Assembly (NCBI GenBank): GCA_016630955.3
Contig: CM049994.1
Coordinates: 806,001 to 870,000 of the forward strand
DNA: 64,000 nt
DNA from: Didymella arachidicola
Lineage: Eukaryota > Ascomycota > Dothideomycetes > Pleosporales > Didymellaceae
Reading direction: 5' to 3'
Shown: in pieces, positions 11,604 to 22,628 of the stretch
Layout of the letters: each line of letters opens with the position of its first letter
Position numbering within the stretch: position 1 is the first letter of the stretch
Position numbers and translations under genes: made by a program
Notes under the pieces: model-generated
Told to the model about the DNA's origin: nothing
What the model saw: the letters and a program-made list of their open reading frames with translations, nothing else
The model's database searches: none

Positions 11604-12895
11604 GGCGGCCTGTCGATGGTGGCCAACAGCTTCGAAGCTTTGTAGATGTGGCGTAGGAGGTGTTGAGCTCACAACAAATGTCAATATATGGAGCTTTGCC
11701 GTCTGGGAACTTGGGATAGGAGGACTGCAACCTTGGGCAAGTAGGGTGCGCGTCGGTGGCTGTGGTTACGAGGGATATCTTTGGCGGAAGTCGCGTCCGG
11801 GTCCACTAGCGCGTCTACATGCATTGTGCCAAGCTCTGGAGCTCCTCAGGGCTGCACTTTGCCACTCCAAAGCTGTCATCGAACTTGGTCCACTCCACAC
11901 CATCTGTACCACAGTACCATGTCCAATCTTTATTTGATTTGGATTCCGGCTACAAGCATGAAGATTTGCTTCTGTCAAACTGACGATGGAATCATGAGAC
12001 ACTACTTTCTAAAGCTTCGTCATTGATCTTCTTCAGAAAGCAACTCAGGTAGCCATGTTTTGGTTATTGCCATCTCCAAGCGGGGCAAACGTTCCAAATT
12101 TTACAGAGTGGACTTGGGAGAGTATAGATGGGGTGCCCTGCCAGAGCCTAAGGCGCCGCATACTTCTGTTCACTGTATGATGCCTCACGTGTCCGAAAAT
12201 GGAAGGAGCTGGAACCGGCTCGCAAAGCAGATACCCTAATTATCAGTCATCCTGACCTACAGCCTCTTCGATACCCCCAACTCTGGTAATGCGGATCTCA
12301 CGCCACGCCCGTCTCGACTTTTTGAGGATATTGTGATGCTCTCATACTGATAAATGGCAGCGGACTGACAAAGCTCGAGCTTCTTGCGCCCGAGCCTTCG
12401 TCAAGCTCTCTTAAAGCTGAAGCATAGGGGCGTTTGCAGGTAGGCAGTGCTTGGCCTCTCTCGAGACGAGGCTGCAGAAATCGATCGTCCTTGAATTGTG
12501 TCTACTGTCACACATGTCGAGGCCTTGCGATATATGTTTTCAACCCTTCTGCTGAACTTGGCTCAGCAACATGGTATTCGCCATCACCCACGACATTGTG
12601 CGCGCTTGAAGTTTATGAAGGATCTGTTCAGGTCAATTTTTCCTCTACAATTGTCGACCTATTACTGTCGAAAACCTGACTACAAACCACTGCAAGCTTG
12701 CAGACGAATCTCTCTGGTGGGAACTTATATGCGGGCAACGAACAGTCACTTGTCAGCCTTGCATTCTGACACGCAGCCCAAAAATAGCGGCTAAGCGGCA
12801 GCTAGCGGCAGATTGACAACCGACCATGAGCACAGCCTTCTTCTCCAACTACTCCCCTATTCATCAAAACACCTATCTCAACATCGCCCCTAGAA
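11604..12895. other. intergenic, divergent promoters of YTH1 and chitinase
   Basis: About 1.3 kb. It holds the promoter of YTH1 and the upstream region of the chitinase gene. An acceptor-like CCCCTAG directly before the chitinase ATG leaves room for an untranslated or short coding exon upstream, but I cannot place it. Nothing else is supported. Confidence 0.4.
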
Positions 12896-14117
12896 ATGTA
12901 TTGGAACGGGGTTTACTATCCAAATTGGCGCATCTATCGCAACCAGCCCCCGTCGGTTCTGAATTTCAACGTTATTTCTCATGTCTTCTATGCCTTCGCC
13001 TGGTTAGTAGCTTCTTCTATCAATTGTGTCTGTGCGCTAGCTAAAGTCAAACAGGGTCAAGGAGGACGGCACAGTATACGTATGAAAACAATCTATCTAC
13101 AAACCGGCGACTATTGACTACTTAAAAAGCTTAGCGATGAGTGGGCAGATGCTCAGATCGACGTCCCAGCTTTCGAAGATGTTCCTGCCACCAAGGGCGC
13201 CCTAAACTCTTTGGGCGAGCTGAAGAAAAAGTACAACCAACTCAAGGTGGTGCTCTCGGTTGGTGGAGGAGGTGAGGGCAGTAAACCTTTCGCCGGAGTT
13301 GCTTGCGACCCAGCCAAGCGCGATCAGTTCGCACGGTCGTCGTTGGACCTTGTACAACGTTTCGGAATCGACGGCATTGACAGTAGGCCCAGATCCTATC
13401 CCTACTACTTGATGGCTACTCACACTGCTCCTAGTCGATTGGGAACATCCTGAGAATCAACGTCAGGGTCAGCACTACATTCAGTTGCTGGCAGCACTTC
13501 GACAGTACCTACCTGCACCTCAGTATACCCTCTCATCAGCCCTTCCAGCCGGTGAATGGGCTTTGCAGCACATCAACCTGCACCAGGCATCTTACTACCT
13601 CGACATGATCAACCTCATGGCCTACGATTACTCTGGCCCATGGGTGAAGAAGTGTGGTCACCAAGCCCAGCTTTTCACGCCTCACTCTCCGCACAGCCCT
13701 GAAGCTGCCATCTCCTGTCACTCTGCTGTATCGTACATGCAGCGACAAGGTGTTCCTGCCAACAAGATCGTTATGGGCGTGCCAGCTTACGGTCGTTCTT
13801 TCACAGGAACCCGTGGCGTTGGTCACTCCTTCTCAGGCCAAGCAGGCGAGGAAGGAACTTTCGAATACAAGGATTTGCCTCGGCCCGGCGCTGAGGAGCA
13901 TATCGACGAACACGTTGGTGCGGCCTACTGCATGGGCGGTGACGGCGGCTTCGTCACCTACGATAACCCGCACACAGTCAGGATGAAGGCTAATTACGTT
14001 CGACAGAACGGGCTGGGTGGTTTGTTTTACTGGACTGGTACAGGCGATGCCAGCTCGATCGACAATAAGGATCGCAGTCTGGTGTGGAATGGCTTCCTTG
14101 GCCTCTTCCCTCAGTAG
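12896..14117 (+). CDS. GH18 chitinase, no signal peptide
   Basis: Four exons (12896-13002, 13055-13079, 13130-13382, 13435-14117) give 355 residues in consistent phase. Exon 2 is only 25 bases (VKEDGTVY). The product has the GH18 barrel signatures: GVYYPNWRIY near the start, KVVLSVGGGG on strand 3, and the catalytic DGIDIDWE (Glu at residue 132), which is split by intron 3. MAYDYSGPW and a late GGLFYWTGTGD also fit the family. It cleaves chitin by substrate-assisted catalysis. No secretion signal is visible at this start, so it may be an intracellular class V enzyme, or an upstream exon may carry the signal. All catalytic Asp/Glu positions are present. Confidence 0.92.
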
Positions 14118-14512
14118 AGCCAATTCTTGTTAGCTCAGGGTCGGCTCACACTTGTTTTGACATTGAATCCAATAACCATAGCGTAGCATAGCGACACCAT
14201 CGAGAACGGTCTTCCAACGAAAATCATCTTAAGTTGTTCTCCTGCATGACGTCGGCTCTCACACGAAGGCCGGGGCTTAGCGTGACACGGACCCTTGAGG
14301 ACACGCGAACGGTGGGAGACGTGACAGGAAGGAGATCTAAATAACCCACACTCCTTCTCGAGTTCCGTACTGCAGGAGCGTCTAGTTTCCTTGCTTTGTG
14401 GCCTCATTTTTGCCACATATACGGCCTTTGTATTCCTCTTTCTCCGCAGCTGCAACGAAATTGGCTGCGAACCGCGAGTATACGCGGCTCAATGCAGGCC
14501 TAACTGCACTTC
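14118..14512. promoter_or_regulatory. intergenic: chitinase 3' flank and VPS53 promoter
   Basis: 395 bases between two co-directional genes. No separate gene is seen; it includes the VPS53 5' flank. Confidence 0.4.
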
Positions 14513-17117
14513 ATGTCACTGGATTCTGGTATTGCGCACTTGGCCTCTCTGTGCAGCTCTTCGTGATTGCTGATACTGCCTGTAGCTGATTACGACCCAA
14601 TCGGCCATCTGAACGCGATCTTCTCCCACCCCGCAACTCTCGCCTCCGTCTCGAGTACCTCCGAGGCGCTCCGCAACTACCATGATGATCTGGACGAGGA
14701 CATCGCCGTCTTTGTTGCCTCACAGTCCGCCTCGGATGCAGATAGCGTACAACGGATACAGGCCGCCAAGGGCGAGCTGGCAGACCTGTTCAAGAAGATC
14801 GAAAGCGTACGCGAGCGGGCCATGCAGACCGAGCAGACCATCACCGACATGACAGCGGACATAAAGCGCCTCGACAGCACAAAGCGCAACCTCACGTTGT
14901 CTATGACGGCTTTGAAACGGCTGCAGATGCTGACGACAGCGTATGAGCAGCTGCGTAGTCTGAGCAAATCGCGACAGTACCGTGAATGCGCTCAGCTCCT
15001 GCAAGCTGTCATACAGCTGGTAGCACATTTCAAAAGCTATAGGTCGATTGACCAGATTGCTACGTTGAGTCGCAATGTGGCAGACGTGCAGGGCGAGCTG
15101 CTGGAACAAGTCTGCGAGGACTTCGAGGTCACCTTTGCGAAGGGCGATGTTGCGCAAAAGAAGGCAATGCTGGCGGAGTCGTGCCTGGTCATTGATGCTC
15201 TTGGCGACCATGCCCGTACGCGTCTGATCAACTGGTACTGCAACACACAACTGCGCGAGTATAGACAGGTGTTTCGCGGTAATGACGAGGTTTGTACAGC
15301 GCATACGTGCTAAGAAGCTTCATGCTGACTGGGTGCAGGCTGGATCCTTAGACAACATCTCGAGGCGCTACTCGTGGTTTAACCGCATGATGAAGACATA
15401 CGACGTCGAACACGCAACGATCTTTCCGGCGTACTGGCGTGTTAACGAGATGCTCGCCAACTCATATTGTGAAGGCACGAGAGAGGACTTTAAGGGCATA
15501 CTGCAGCGGTCTATGAGAAGAGGTGACGGACAGACCTTGGACGTCGATCTGCTGCTGTCATGCCTGCAGGAGACCCTCGACTTCGAGCACAGCTTGGAGC
15601 GCCGTTTTTCGAACGAATCGCGCTCCTCAATGGATACAATCGTCTCGAAAGATGAGCGATCACATGGGTTCAGCCAGGCCATTTCTGAGGCGTTCGAACC
15701 ATACATGAGCTTGTGGGTTGAGTCACAGGATAAGCAATTAGCTACACTGATTCCAAAGTATCGCCAACAGCCTCTTCGGAATATGGAAGAGGACTTTTCA
15801 CCGCAAGCTGTCATACCCTCTTCGACAGAACTCTTCCACTTCTACCGACTCACACTGGGTCAATGTGCAAAGCTTTCTACGGGAAGCAGATTGGCAGAGT
15901 TGTGCACGACATTCGCAAAATATCTCGATCAGTACGGACAACAAGTGCTCTACTACTTCCTCAGCGAGAAGTCAGGCGCGCAGGGACCTTCTATCGAAGA
16001 TGCTATCTTGATCCTTAATACTGCAGACTATTGTTATGCCACCTGTAACCAGCTCGAAGAGAAGATAAGAGGGCGCATAGACGAGGAGTTCAAGGAGAAG
16101 GTCGACCTACAGAGCCAAGCAGACGCATTCATGGGCATCGCCAGCGCGACTGTGCGGGTACTCGTGAGGAAGGTTGAGATAGCATGCGAACCTACATGGA
16201 GAGAGATGCGCAACACGCCCTGGAGCAAACTCGAGAGCGTTGGTGATCAGAGTTCTTATGTTGCAGAGCTCTTGCGCCATGTCAAGGAGACCTCAGCTGA
16301 AATACTCAGATCACTCCATAAGCAACAGTACTCTCGAGCGTTCTGCGACAATCTCGTCGATCTAATGGCTACTACGTACATCGCCAACATCGTACAGAGT
16401 AAGCCCATCTCCGAGGCTGGCGCTGAACAAATGCTGCTGGATTCATACGTCCTGAAGAAGGGCTTCACGGAGCTCCCCGTACTAAACGATGAAGCAGGGA
16501 CAGCTCCGCCGGTTAGGTAAATAATTTGCACCCTTATAAATCTGCTTCGCACTGACATTCTCAGCTTCGTCAAACGCGTCAACCAAGCCATGGCGCGCAT
16601 TGATCCTCTGCTCAAAACGCTTCAAGTCCGACCAGCTCCGCCTGAAGCCTTGGTCCAAGCCTACCTCATTCACATTGCCGACAAATCGGACACAAACTTC
16701 CGTAAAATCATGGATCTAAAGGGCGTTCGCAAAGCCGAACAGACCCAACTCCTTGATCTCTTCTCCGCGTTCAAAGCATCCCCTCAGCACGCGACTCTAA
16801 CCGATAAATCGCCATTCCTTACGCCAATCCAGCTCCAAGCCCCATCATCTACTGGCGGTATTGGAAGCAACGTAGGCAGCGTAATGGGTCAGATGGGGAC
16901 GCCGAGCTTGGCAGCAGGCCGCTTTGATCCAGCAGGACTGGGCAACATGTTGGTCAACGCTGCGAGAGATGGTGTGGATCGATTTGGCAGTCCGGCACCA
17001 GGACAAACGCATGTGGAGGATGGAAAAGCAAATCTTAATGATAATCTGAAGAACATCGGGAAATTTTTTAGGAGGGATGTCGGCGGATTCAGGGGGTTTG
17101 GCAAGAGCGATGGGTAG
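14513..17117 (+). CDS. VPS53: GARP complex subunit Vps53
   Basis: Four exons (14513-14528, 14586-15289, 15339-16516, 16565-17117) give 816 residues. The first exon is only 16 bases, MSLDS, and joins to ADYDPIGHLNAIFSHP, the classical Vps53 start. Coiled-coil helices fill residues about 60-130. A second junction rebuilds LREYRQVFRGNDEAGSLDNISRRYSWF, a very conserved Vps53 stretch. The C-terminal part (ARIDPLLKTLQVRP, then KIMDLKGVRK) also matches. Vps53 with Vps51, Vps52 and Vps54 tethers endosome-derived vesicles to the trans-Golgi network. The C-terminal tail is rich in Gly, Asn and Ser (GGIGSNVGSVMGQMG) and probably disordered. Confidence 0.94.
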
Positions 17118-18360
17118 GAATCCGCAATCGGCAAGTAACGACACGCAGACATAGTCGTATGCTTGGTATCAGCATGTTCTGCGCGAGTTGGTACCCCCGC
17201 GTGCTCACCGTACCCGTCTCCTGAAGGCATTGGATGCTGTTGATAAACACCCATTCACTGCTACTCCACCGGCGACTGCATGCATTGTGAAGGCGAACAG
17301 ATCGACTCCTTTGGATGGACTGAACACTGACCTATAGTACACAATTTGCGCTCAACTAGCTCAAATGAAAATTACGCACGATGCCCCTTCACCATCAGAT
17401 GATGACCACAATGGAGATGGAGAGACAACAACCGATCTGCGCACAAGCACCAAACACTCGAATTCAACGACCAAAGAGGCTGAAGCAGTACAAGCATCGA
17501 AACGTTTCTGGTCTTTCCGAGACGCCTAATTCTGGCTTGGAGCAGCGCTTCTTTGAAGCTATTACCAATAGTTTAGGAAACGCCCGATGGCAGCAGTCTG
17601 GAGCCCGAGCACAATGAAAACAGAAGGATGCGAATTGGAGGCTGATTGATAATGGCGTATCAAAGAAGTGCAGGAAGCCAGTCAGCGCATACCATGTGTT
17701 GCATTCTTTGTACCTTCGAACAGGCTGCTGAAGTCGTTATCCTAGATGCATTCGTAGAATGGATCTATTGTATCATGACGACACAATGCGATCACTGCTT
17801 GAGCAGGCGGAGACGTGGTCTCGACCTTCTGGAAAGCTGTGCCATGGGTGTATCAAAGAGAGCCAGAAGACGTGGCTTATCTCGACGCGATGTTATGGCT
17901 ACGAAGGGCCGTGATGTACCCCCTGGACGCGTCAAAAACACTTATTTCACCACTTCGTACTTCGAAAAACTGCGCGCCTCTGCTTTGAGGATCATCTTCA
18001 CCAGATTCCTCTGCTTTTATAAATATTAGAAGATATGTGTAATTGCACTGGCGGGTGGGTAGGTTGATATTGAGTAGGTTATGCGCCCACAGAAAGAAAG
18101 TGGACAAACCACTCGCAAGTGTGAACAGTACAATTTCTATTCCAGACCTTGAAGTCCTGGGACGATGCTTGGAGATACGATTCGTAGAAAGGCTAGGAAC
18201 AGGGTGCAAGCTTCTTGTTCCGGGATTGACTGATCGCCTGCCACACTGGGACTATTCTAAGCCCAACAAGAAGGCAAGAGCAGTTCGCCGTTCTTGTGCT
18301 CTCGAACATTCCTGCAATACCTGCGATTTGGTTAGTTTGAAGCTCCATCCCTCGACCACT
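17118..18360. other. intergenic, possible coding remnant at 17365-17529
   Basis: About 1.24 kb. One hydrophilic 54-codon frame (17365-17529, + strand) reads MKITHDAPSPSDDDHNGDGE and ends ASKRFWSFRDA. Its composition resembles a disordered C-terminal tail of a larger protein, so it may be a remnant, but I cannot identify it. The rest shows no supported gene. Confidence 0.25.
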
Positions 18361-19078
18361 ATGCCTGCTTTCGAAGCTCAGTGCTGCACCGAAGCAGACA
18401 TCCCTCGCGTCTTCGATTCATCTCGTTGGTTTTCGCGAACGACCATGAGCACATGAATGCAGTACTTCCAGCCCATGGTACCCCAAAGGATTGTAGGGCT
18501 CGCAGTGAGTGCATGCTCCTGGTCTTTGGAGGTGGCCGATACTGTACTTTCTCAAAAGTCGTCGACAAAGACACCGGAAATATTACAGGAACAGTAAAGT
18601 GAAATCTCTACAAGAGCGGTAAGGTGCCCCCTCAGCCTGCGATAGGTGATGATTACTGGCAGAATGAGGACGACAAGGAGTTCGTTCATGCACTATTCCA
18701 CAATCTCTTTGTGTTGAGGCAGAAGGTCATTGAGCAAACGAACGGCAACTTCGTTGGTATTTTCCAGGTAGATTCATTCTTTTTATCTGTCAGTCTAATG
18801 ACTCCAGTCTTTGAAATGATTATGGCAGACCCCACATAGCAATGTATGGGCGTAGGCCGGCTGTTGGTGAGATGGGACTTGTCAAAAGCAGATGAGTTGG
18901 GTGTAGATGTGAGTTCTTCGATCAATACTGGTACAATTTCAGCTGATACTGGAAAACTATCGTTGAGGGCTCGAAGTGAGGCAGTAGACCATATGTGTCA
19001 GAGGCATTCGACGGTCCTTCCTATGTGGAGCCTGTGTCTGAGAAATTCGCTGCGAGTCGAAAGCAGGTCTATCACTAG
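18361..19078 (+). pseudogene. decayed GNAT-family acetyltransferase
   Basis: Pieces of one protein lie in order on the plus strand: MPAFEAQCCTEADIPRVF (frame of 18361), then SLVFANDHEHMNAVLPAHGTP in another frame. Next come KVVDKDTGNITG, DDYWQNEDDKEFVHALFH, a short intron-like gap, MGVGRLLVRWDLSKADELGV and finally VEPVSEKFAASRKQVYH. Order and motifs (R/Q-x-x-G-x-G/A before LLVRW, the acetyl-CoA binding turn) match the common fungal GNAT proteins of about 230 residues. It is broken by a frameshift near 18415, an in-frame TGA at 18600, a TAG at 18837 and further damage near 18985. The TGA stands where the family usually has Trp. It cannot encode a working enzyme as it stands. Confidence 0.8.
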
Positions 19079-20946
19079 ATAAGGCGACCGGCACGGAAGA
19101 AGTCCATCACTTTATAGGATTTCCACTTAGATCGAACATCCGCTCAGCGTTGCCCACTTTCGTGATGGCGTCTCCGCGCTCCAAATAGGGTGGCTCTGGA
19201 GAGAGGCAAGATAGTCTACTGCTTCACTGGGCGACGAACCCAGAGTAAGGCCAAGATGCCGCAGACGGGTGGTGGGTATATAGAAGGTGCTGTATTGCAG
19301 AGGTGCGTTACTTTCCCGGTCTTGTTGTTTGTCGCGAAGTCCTGAGTCCATGCGCCTGTGAGAGCTGGGCATGAGTGTTCCCATAGCCATTATCCACTTT
19401 CGTACGCTCGGGTTTCGCCACGATTCACTCTCCACGCCCACAGGAACTCTCCCACGGCCCTGGAACGTTCTCCAAACCCGTGTTCGCCGCTCTGCCGTCC
19501 ATTCTTTTGGCCATGCGAATCTGGCTCCTCGCTACGCACGTTCATCTCATCCTCATCCCACATGCAGCTTTGGTGGAGTCGCAAATTTCCACCAGCCAAC
19601 ACATCCCCCAGAAAGTCATCGAGTTGCAAAAAAATTGTCATGATATGGGGGCGGCTCGACCGTGCCGTGAGCCTCGATCACGGACCATGCAGGCACCCCG
19701 GCTTGTGACATGTAGAGTACGCAGGGATCCTCCTTTCCACGGCCCCAGTTCCTGTTTACATCCTGGTCTCCCTGTTGAATGGGCCTTGGTGCCCATCTTT
19801 GGGACTGCTTTCCGTGCGGAAAGCAAATCGAACATGCCTGCCGTGCCATGTGTTGCCCTCGTTGTAATTTACCAGGATCGTGAAGACTACACCAAGCCTC
19901 GAAATGTTCTAGAAGGCGCCCTGCCGCTTGCCGCTGTGACATTTGAGATGCGGGACGCTGGAAGGGATGATGATGCACTCAACTGCACAACCCAAGAGGT
20001 CGTGTATGCGTCTGCAACCTTGCACGTACTCGCTTATTAAGCGTGTCGGGTCAAAAGAAGGGAGTGTACCCATTCAGGACCATGCGTGTTGGCGCGGATA
20101 AACAGAGGCAATTTTGAGTTGTGCCTTTTCGAATCTAGTCTCTGGAGCGTCAGCACGGTAGAACGTGACCTGACAGGGAAGCTAGTGACGGGAGGATAGT
20201 GGGAGGCCTCATGCTGATTCCTACTGGGTATGGCCGCGTTCGTTTCTGCGTCAGCTTCTGACGTGATTTGAGGATTATGAGGGTTCTAGGGTTCCTGCCA
20301 AGAACTGAACAGCCTGAACGCAAGATGCAGGTTGGACGCAACGGTACGTACCTGCATACCCAGTCAGCATGCTGCCGTTGACGTATATGCACAAAAATGA
20401 CATAGTGCAGTAGCGGAATGTTGGAAGGACATATTGAGACGGCGCGGCACATGATCTAGACGAATCTGTGATTTGGATGTCTAACACCTGCGTAGGATTT
20501 CTATAGACGTAGCGAAAAGGCGAGCGCTGGCTCTTTTGATGCAACGTGCATGCAAGAATGGATAAACACCAATGCTATGATCGATTGAAGGAGAAGATGC
20601 GACGAGATGGGGGCCGAAGCCGGAGAGAAGAATACAGTTATAGCAAAAGAGCGGCAGCTCAGGTCAAACACTTTGGTCCTTTTTGCTGTTGGCTTGCTTG
20701 TGCGCTTTCACGAATAACAACATGGCTTGGTCGGCTCGCGCTGCGCTGGAACTGTCGTCGACGACAGGCGTTTGTGTCTGTGCGTGACTGAAGGGACGGC
20801 GTCACCCTGCCCTGCGCAGCTTTGGGGCTGATGTACGACTGAAAAGGCGATCATATCGTTCTAATCGAATCCGTGCCATAGCAGCGAGTATGATGTCGCT
20901 GTAACGGTTTGGTGCTTTCAAAGGCAACTTGATGCTTATCGCATTT
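19079..20946. other. intergenic, nothing recognised
   Basis: About 1.9 kb. The longest frame (19480-20040, + strand, 186 codons) has no domain, no sensible composition and no splice-compatible extension. I regard the stretch as non-coding, including the 3' flank of the receptor gene. Confidence 0.4.
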
Positions 20947-22628
20947 TCAGATCTTTGAACCAAATTCAGGCGGATGCAGACCTAATCCACCTCTTGCATG
21001 TGTGCTCCTTGGGTCCCATTCAACGTGCGGATATCCGGCGATCGCCTCTTGCGAAAACGGTCTCGGTGTGGAATAACTCTGCGTTGGGCTTCGGTATGGT
21101 CTTTCCGTCTCCTTCTGGAAGTAATCAGGCGTGCCATCGCGGTGATCGGAAAAGTCTGGGTTGGAGAAAGCGTGCGGTGGTGATTGTAGGTCGGTCTGCT
21201 CAAATTTTCGTAACTCATAGGTCTTGGGGTTCTCCTGGTAATGTATGGCGTCGAGAGAAACGAATTCGCGACTCTTGCTGAACTTGGACTTGAATAATTC
21301 ATACCATCCTGTTAGCATGCTCCAGCGAAGGAGCAAGAAGAAGACCTGTAGACCTGCAATGGACAACATTATCAGAATGGCGATAACAGTCGACTGGTTG
21401 ATTGTGAGGGACTGGCCGTACTGCAAGCAAGGATCCACCTTTGGGTAGGATAGTATAAGGCACTGCAGGTATGGCTGAAGATCATCGAGGTCCTCCGTGG
21501 CATGACTCTGAATGGAGTTGAGCCAGATGAACACAACCGAGAAGAAGACAACGTCGACCAGGATGAAGACCACAATAGTGATACCTCTCCACTGGAGCCA
21601 CAGAACCTTTCGGACTCGACGATAAACAACGCGTGCAGATCTTGTTCGGACACTACCAGTGTACGAGGGCAGTCCAGCACTGCTGTGGGTCTCAGTCTTC
21701 TCGTCGCTCCACATGTTCTGCAGATACACTTTGATGCAGTACACGAACCTAGCGAACATATCAGTGACAGTCTACCGAAACTTTGCTGAGTGACTTACGT
21801 TGCGAACTGAATGACCATAGCACCACCAGCAATGGCGAGAAGAGGGCCCCAGAAATCTTGCATGGAATGTTCCGAATTGACGTGGCAAACATCACCGAAA
21901 CGAAAAGACACTCCAGTGATTGTGATAGTGGTCGTGAAAAATGCTGCGGCGACAGTCCAGCCGAGTCCTTGGGCCCAGTAAAAGAACTTCCTGCCTGGCG
22001 TAACATCCCAGCAGATCTGGAGGTGCATAGATAAGGCGCGGATGAAGATCCATACAGCGATCGACAAACCGCCCGAGATGAGGAAAGCGCCTGAGAACGC
22101 GCAGGTCAAGCTCGAGTACATATCGTTTGGTGTGATTTCGTCATAGCATTGCTCAGGCTGTGCGCCGAATGGAATGACGAATCCAAGAGCCATGAACATC
22201 GCTGCAATGATCAAGCAGTAACTCAAATAGTGTCGACGCGTCTTCTCAGCAGGAAGAACCAGGAAAGTTATCATCAGAAAGATCAGGCAGATGAGGCCAG
22301 CGACGTTCAGGGCCTCTGCCGCCCGGTACCATGTGTTGAACTCTATTCGACGGTCAGCGCTATCAAAGAGAGATGGGCATGGCATCTACTTGCCTGGGGG
22401 ATAGAGGTAATCTGTAAGTGGACACGGTAGGCAGCAGACGAGCCCCTTCTTCAAGTGGTCTACCGGCGCACAAAAACGTCCAACCAAGACTCTCAATGTC
22501 AGCGAGATACTGATTCAGGGCAATCACTACTCACAACCATCTGAGCCGAATTCAGCCTGATCGTAGAAAGGTGGAGGGCAGAATCCTCTCAAGGGGTCTG
22601 CTCGTGCTGCTAAGGTAATGTTGTCCAT
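20947..22628 (-). CDS. seven-transmembrane receptor, fungal CCLPCP (Frizzled-like) type
   Basis: Four exons (22628-22535, 22489-22394, 22342-21799, 21748-20947) give 511 residues. The extracellular N-terminus is Cys-rich: FCPPPFYDQAEFGSDGF, GRFCAPV, then CCLPCPLTDYLYPP. Seven hydrophobic helices follow, starting VAGLICLIFLMITFLV, with Cys-containing loops (AQPEQCYDEITPNDMY, FGDVCHVN). The cytoplasmic tail of about 150 residues is Pro/Ser/Tyr-rich. The layout (Cys-rich ectodomain, CCLPCP before helix 1) is that of fungal receptors annotated as GPCRs with distant Frizzled/Smoothened similarity. The ligand is unknown. The junction before FNTWYRAAEALN is a GC-AG intron with ideal consensus (CAG|GCAAGT). 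Topology is inferred; the exact class is less sure than the seven-helix nature. Confidence 0.82.

Noticed and set aside
19480..20040. 186-codon plus-strand ORF with a hydrophobic start (ILLAMRIWLLATHVHLILIP)
   Set aside because: The hydrophobic stretch could pass for a signal peptide, but the rest has random composition and no family resemblance or splice signals.
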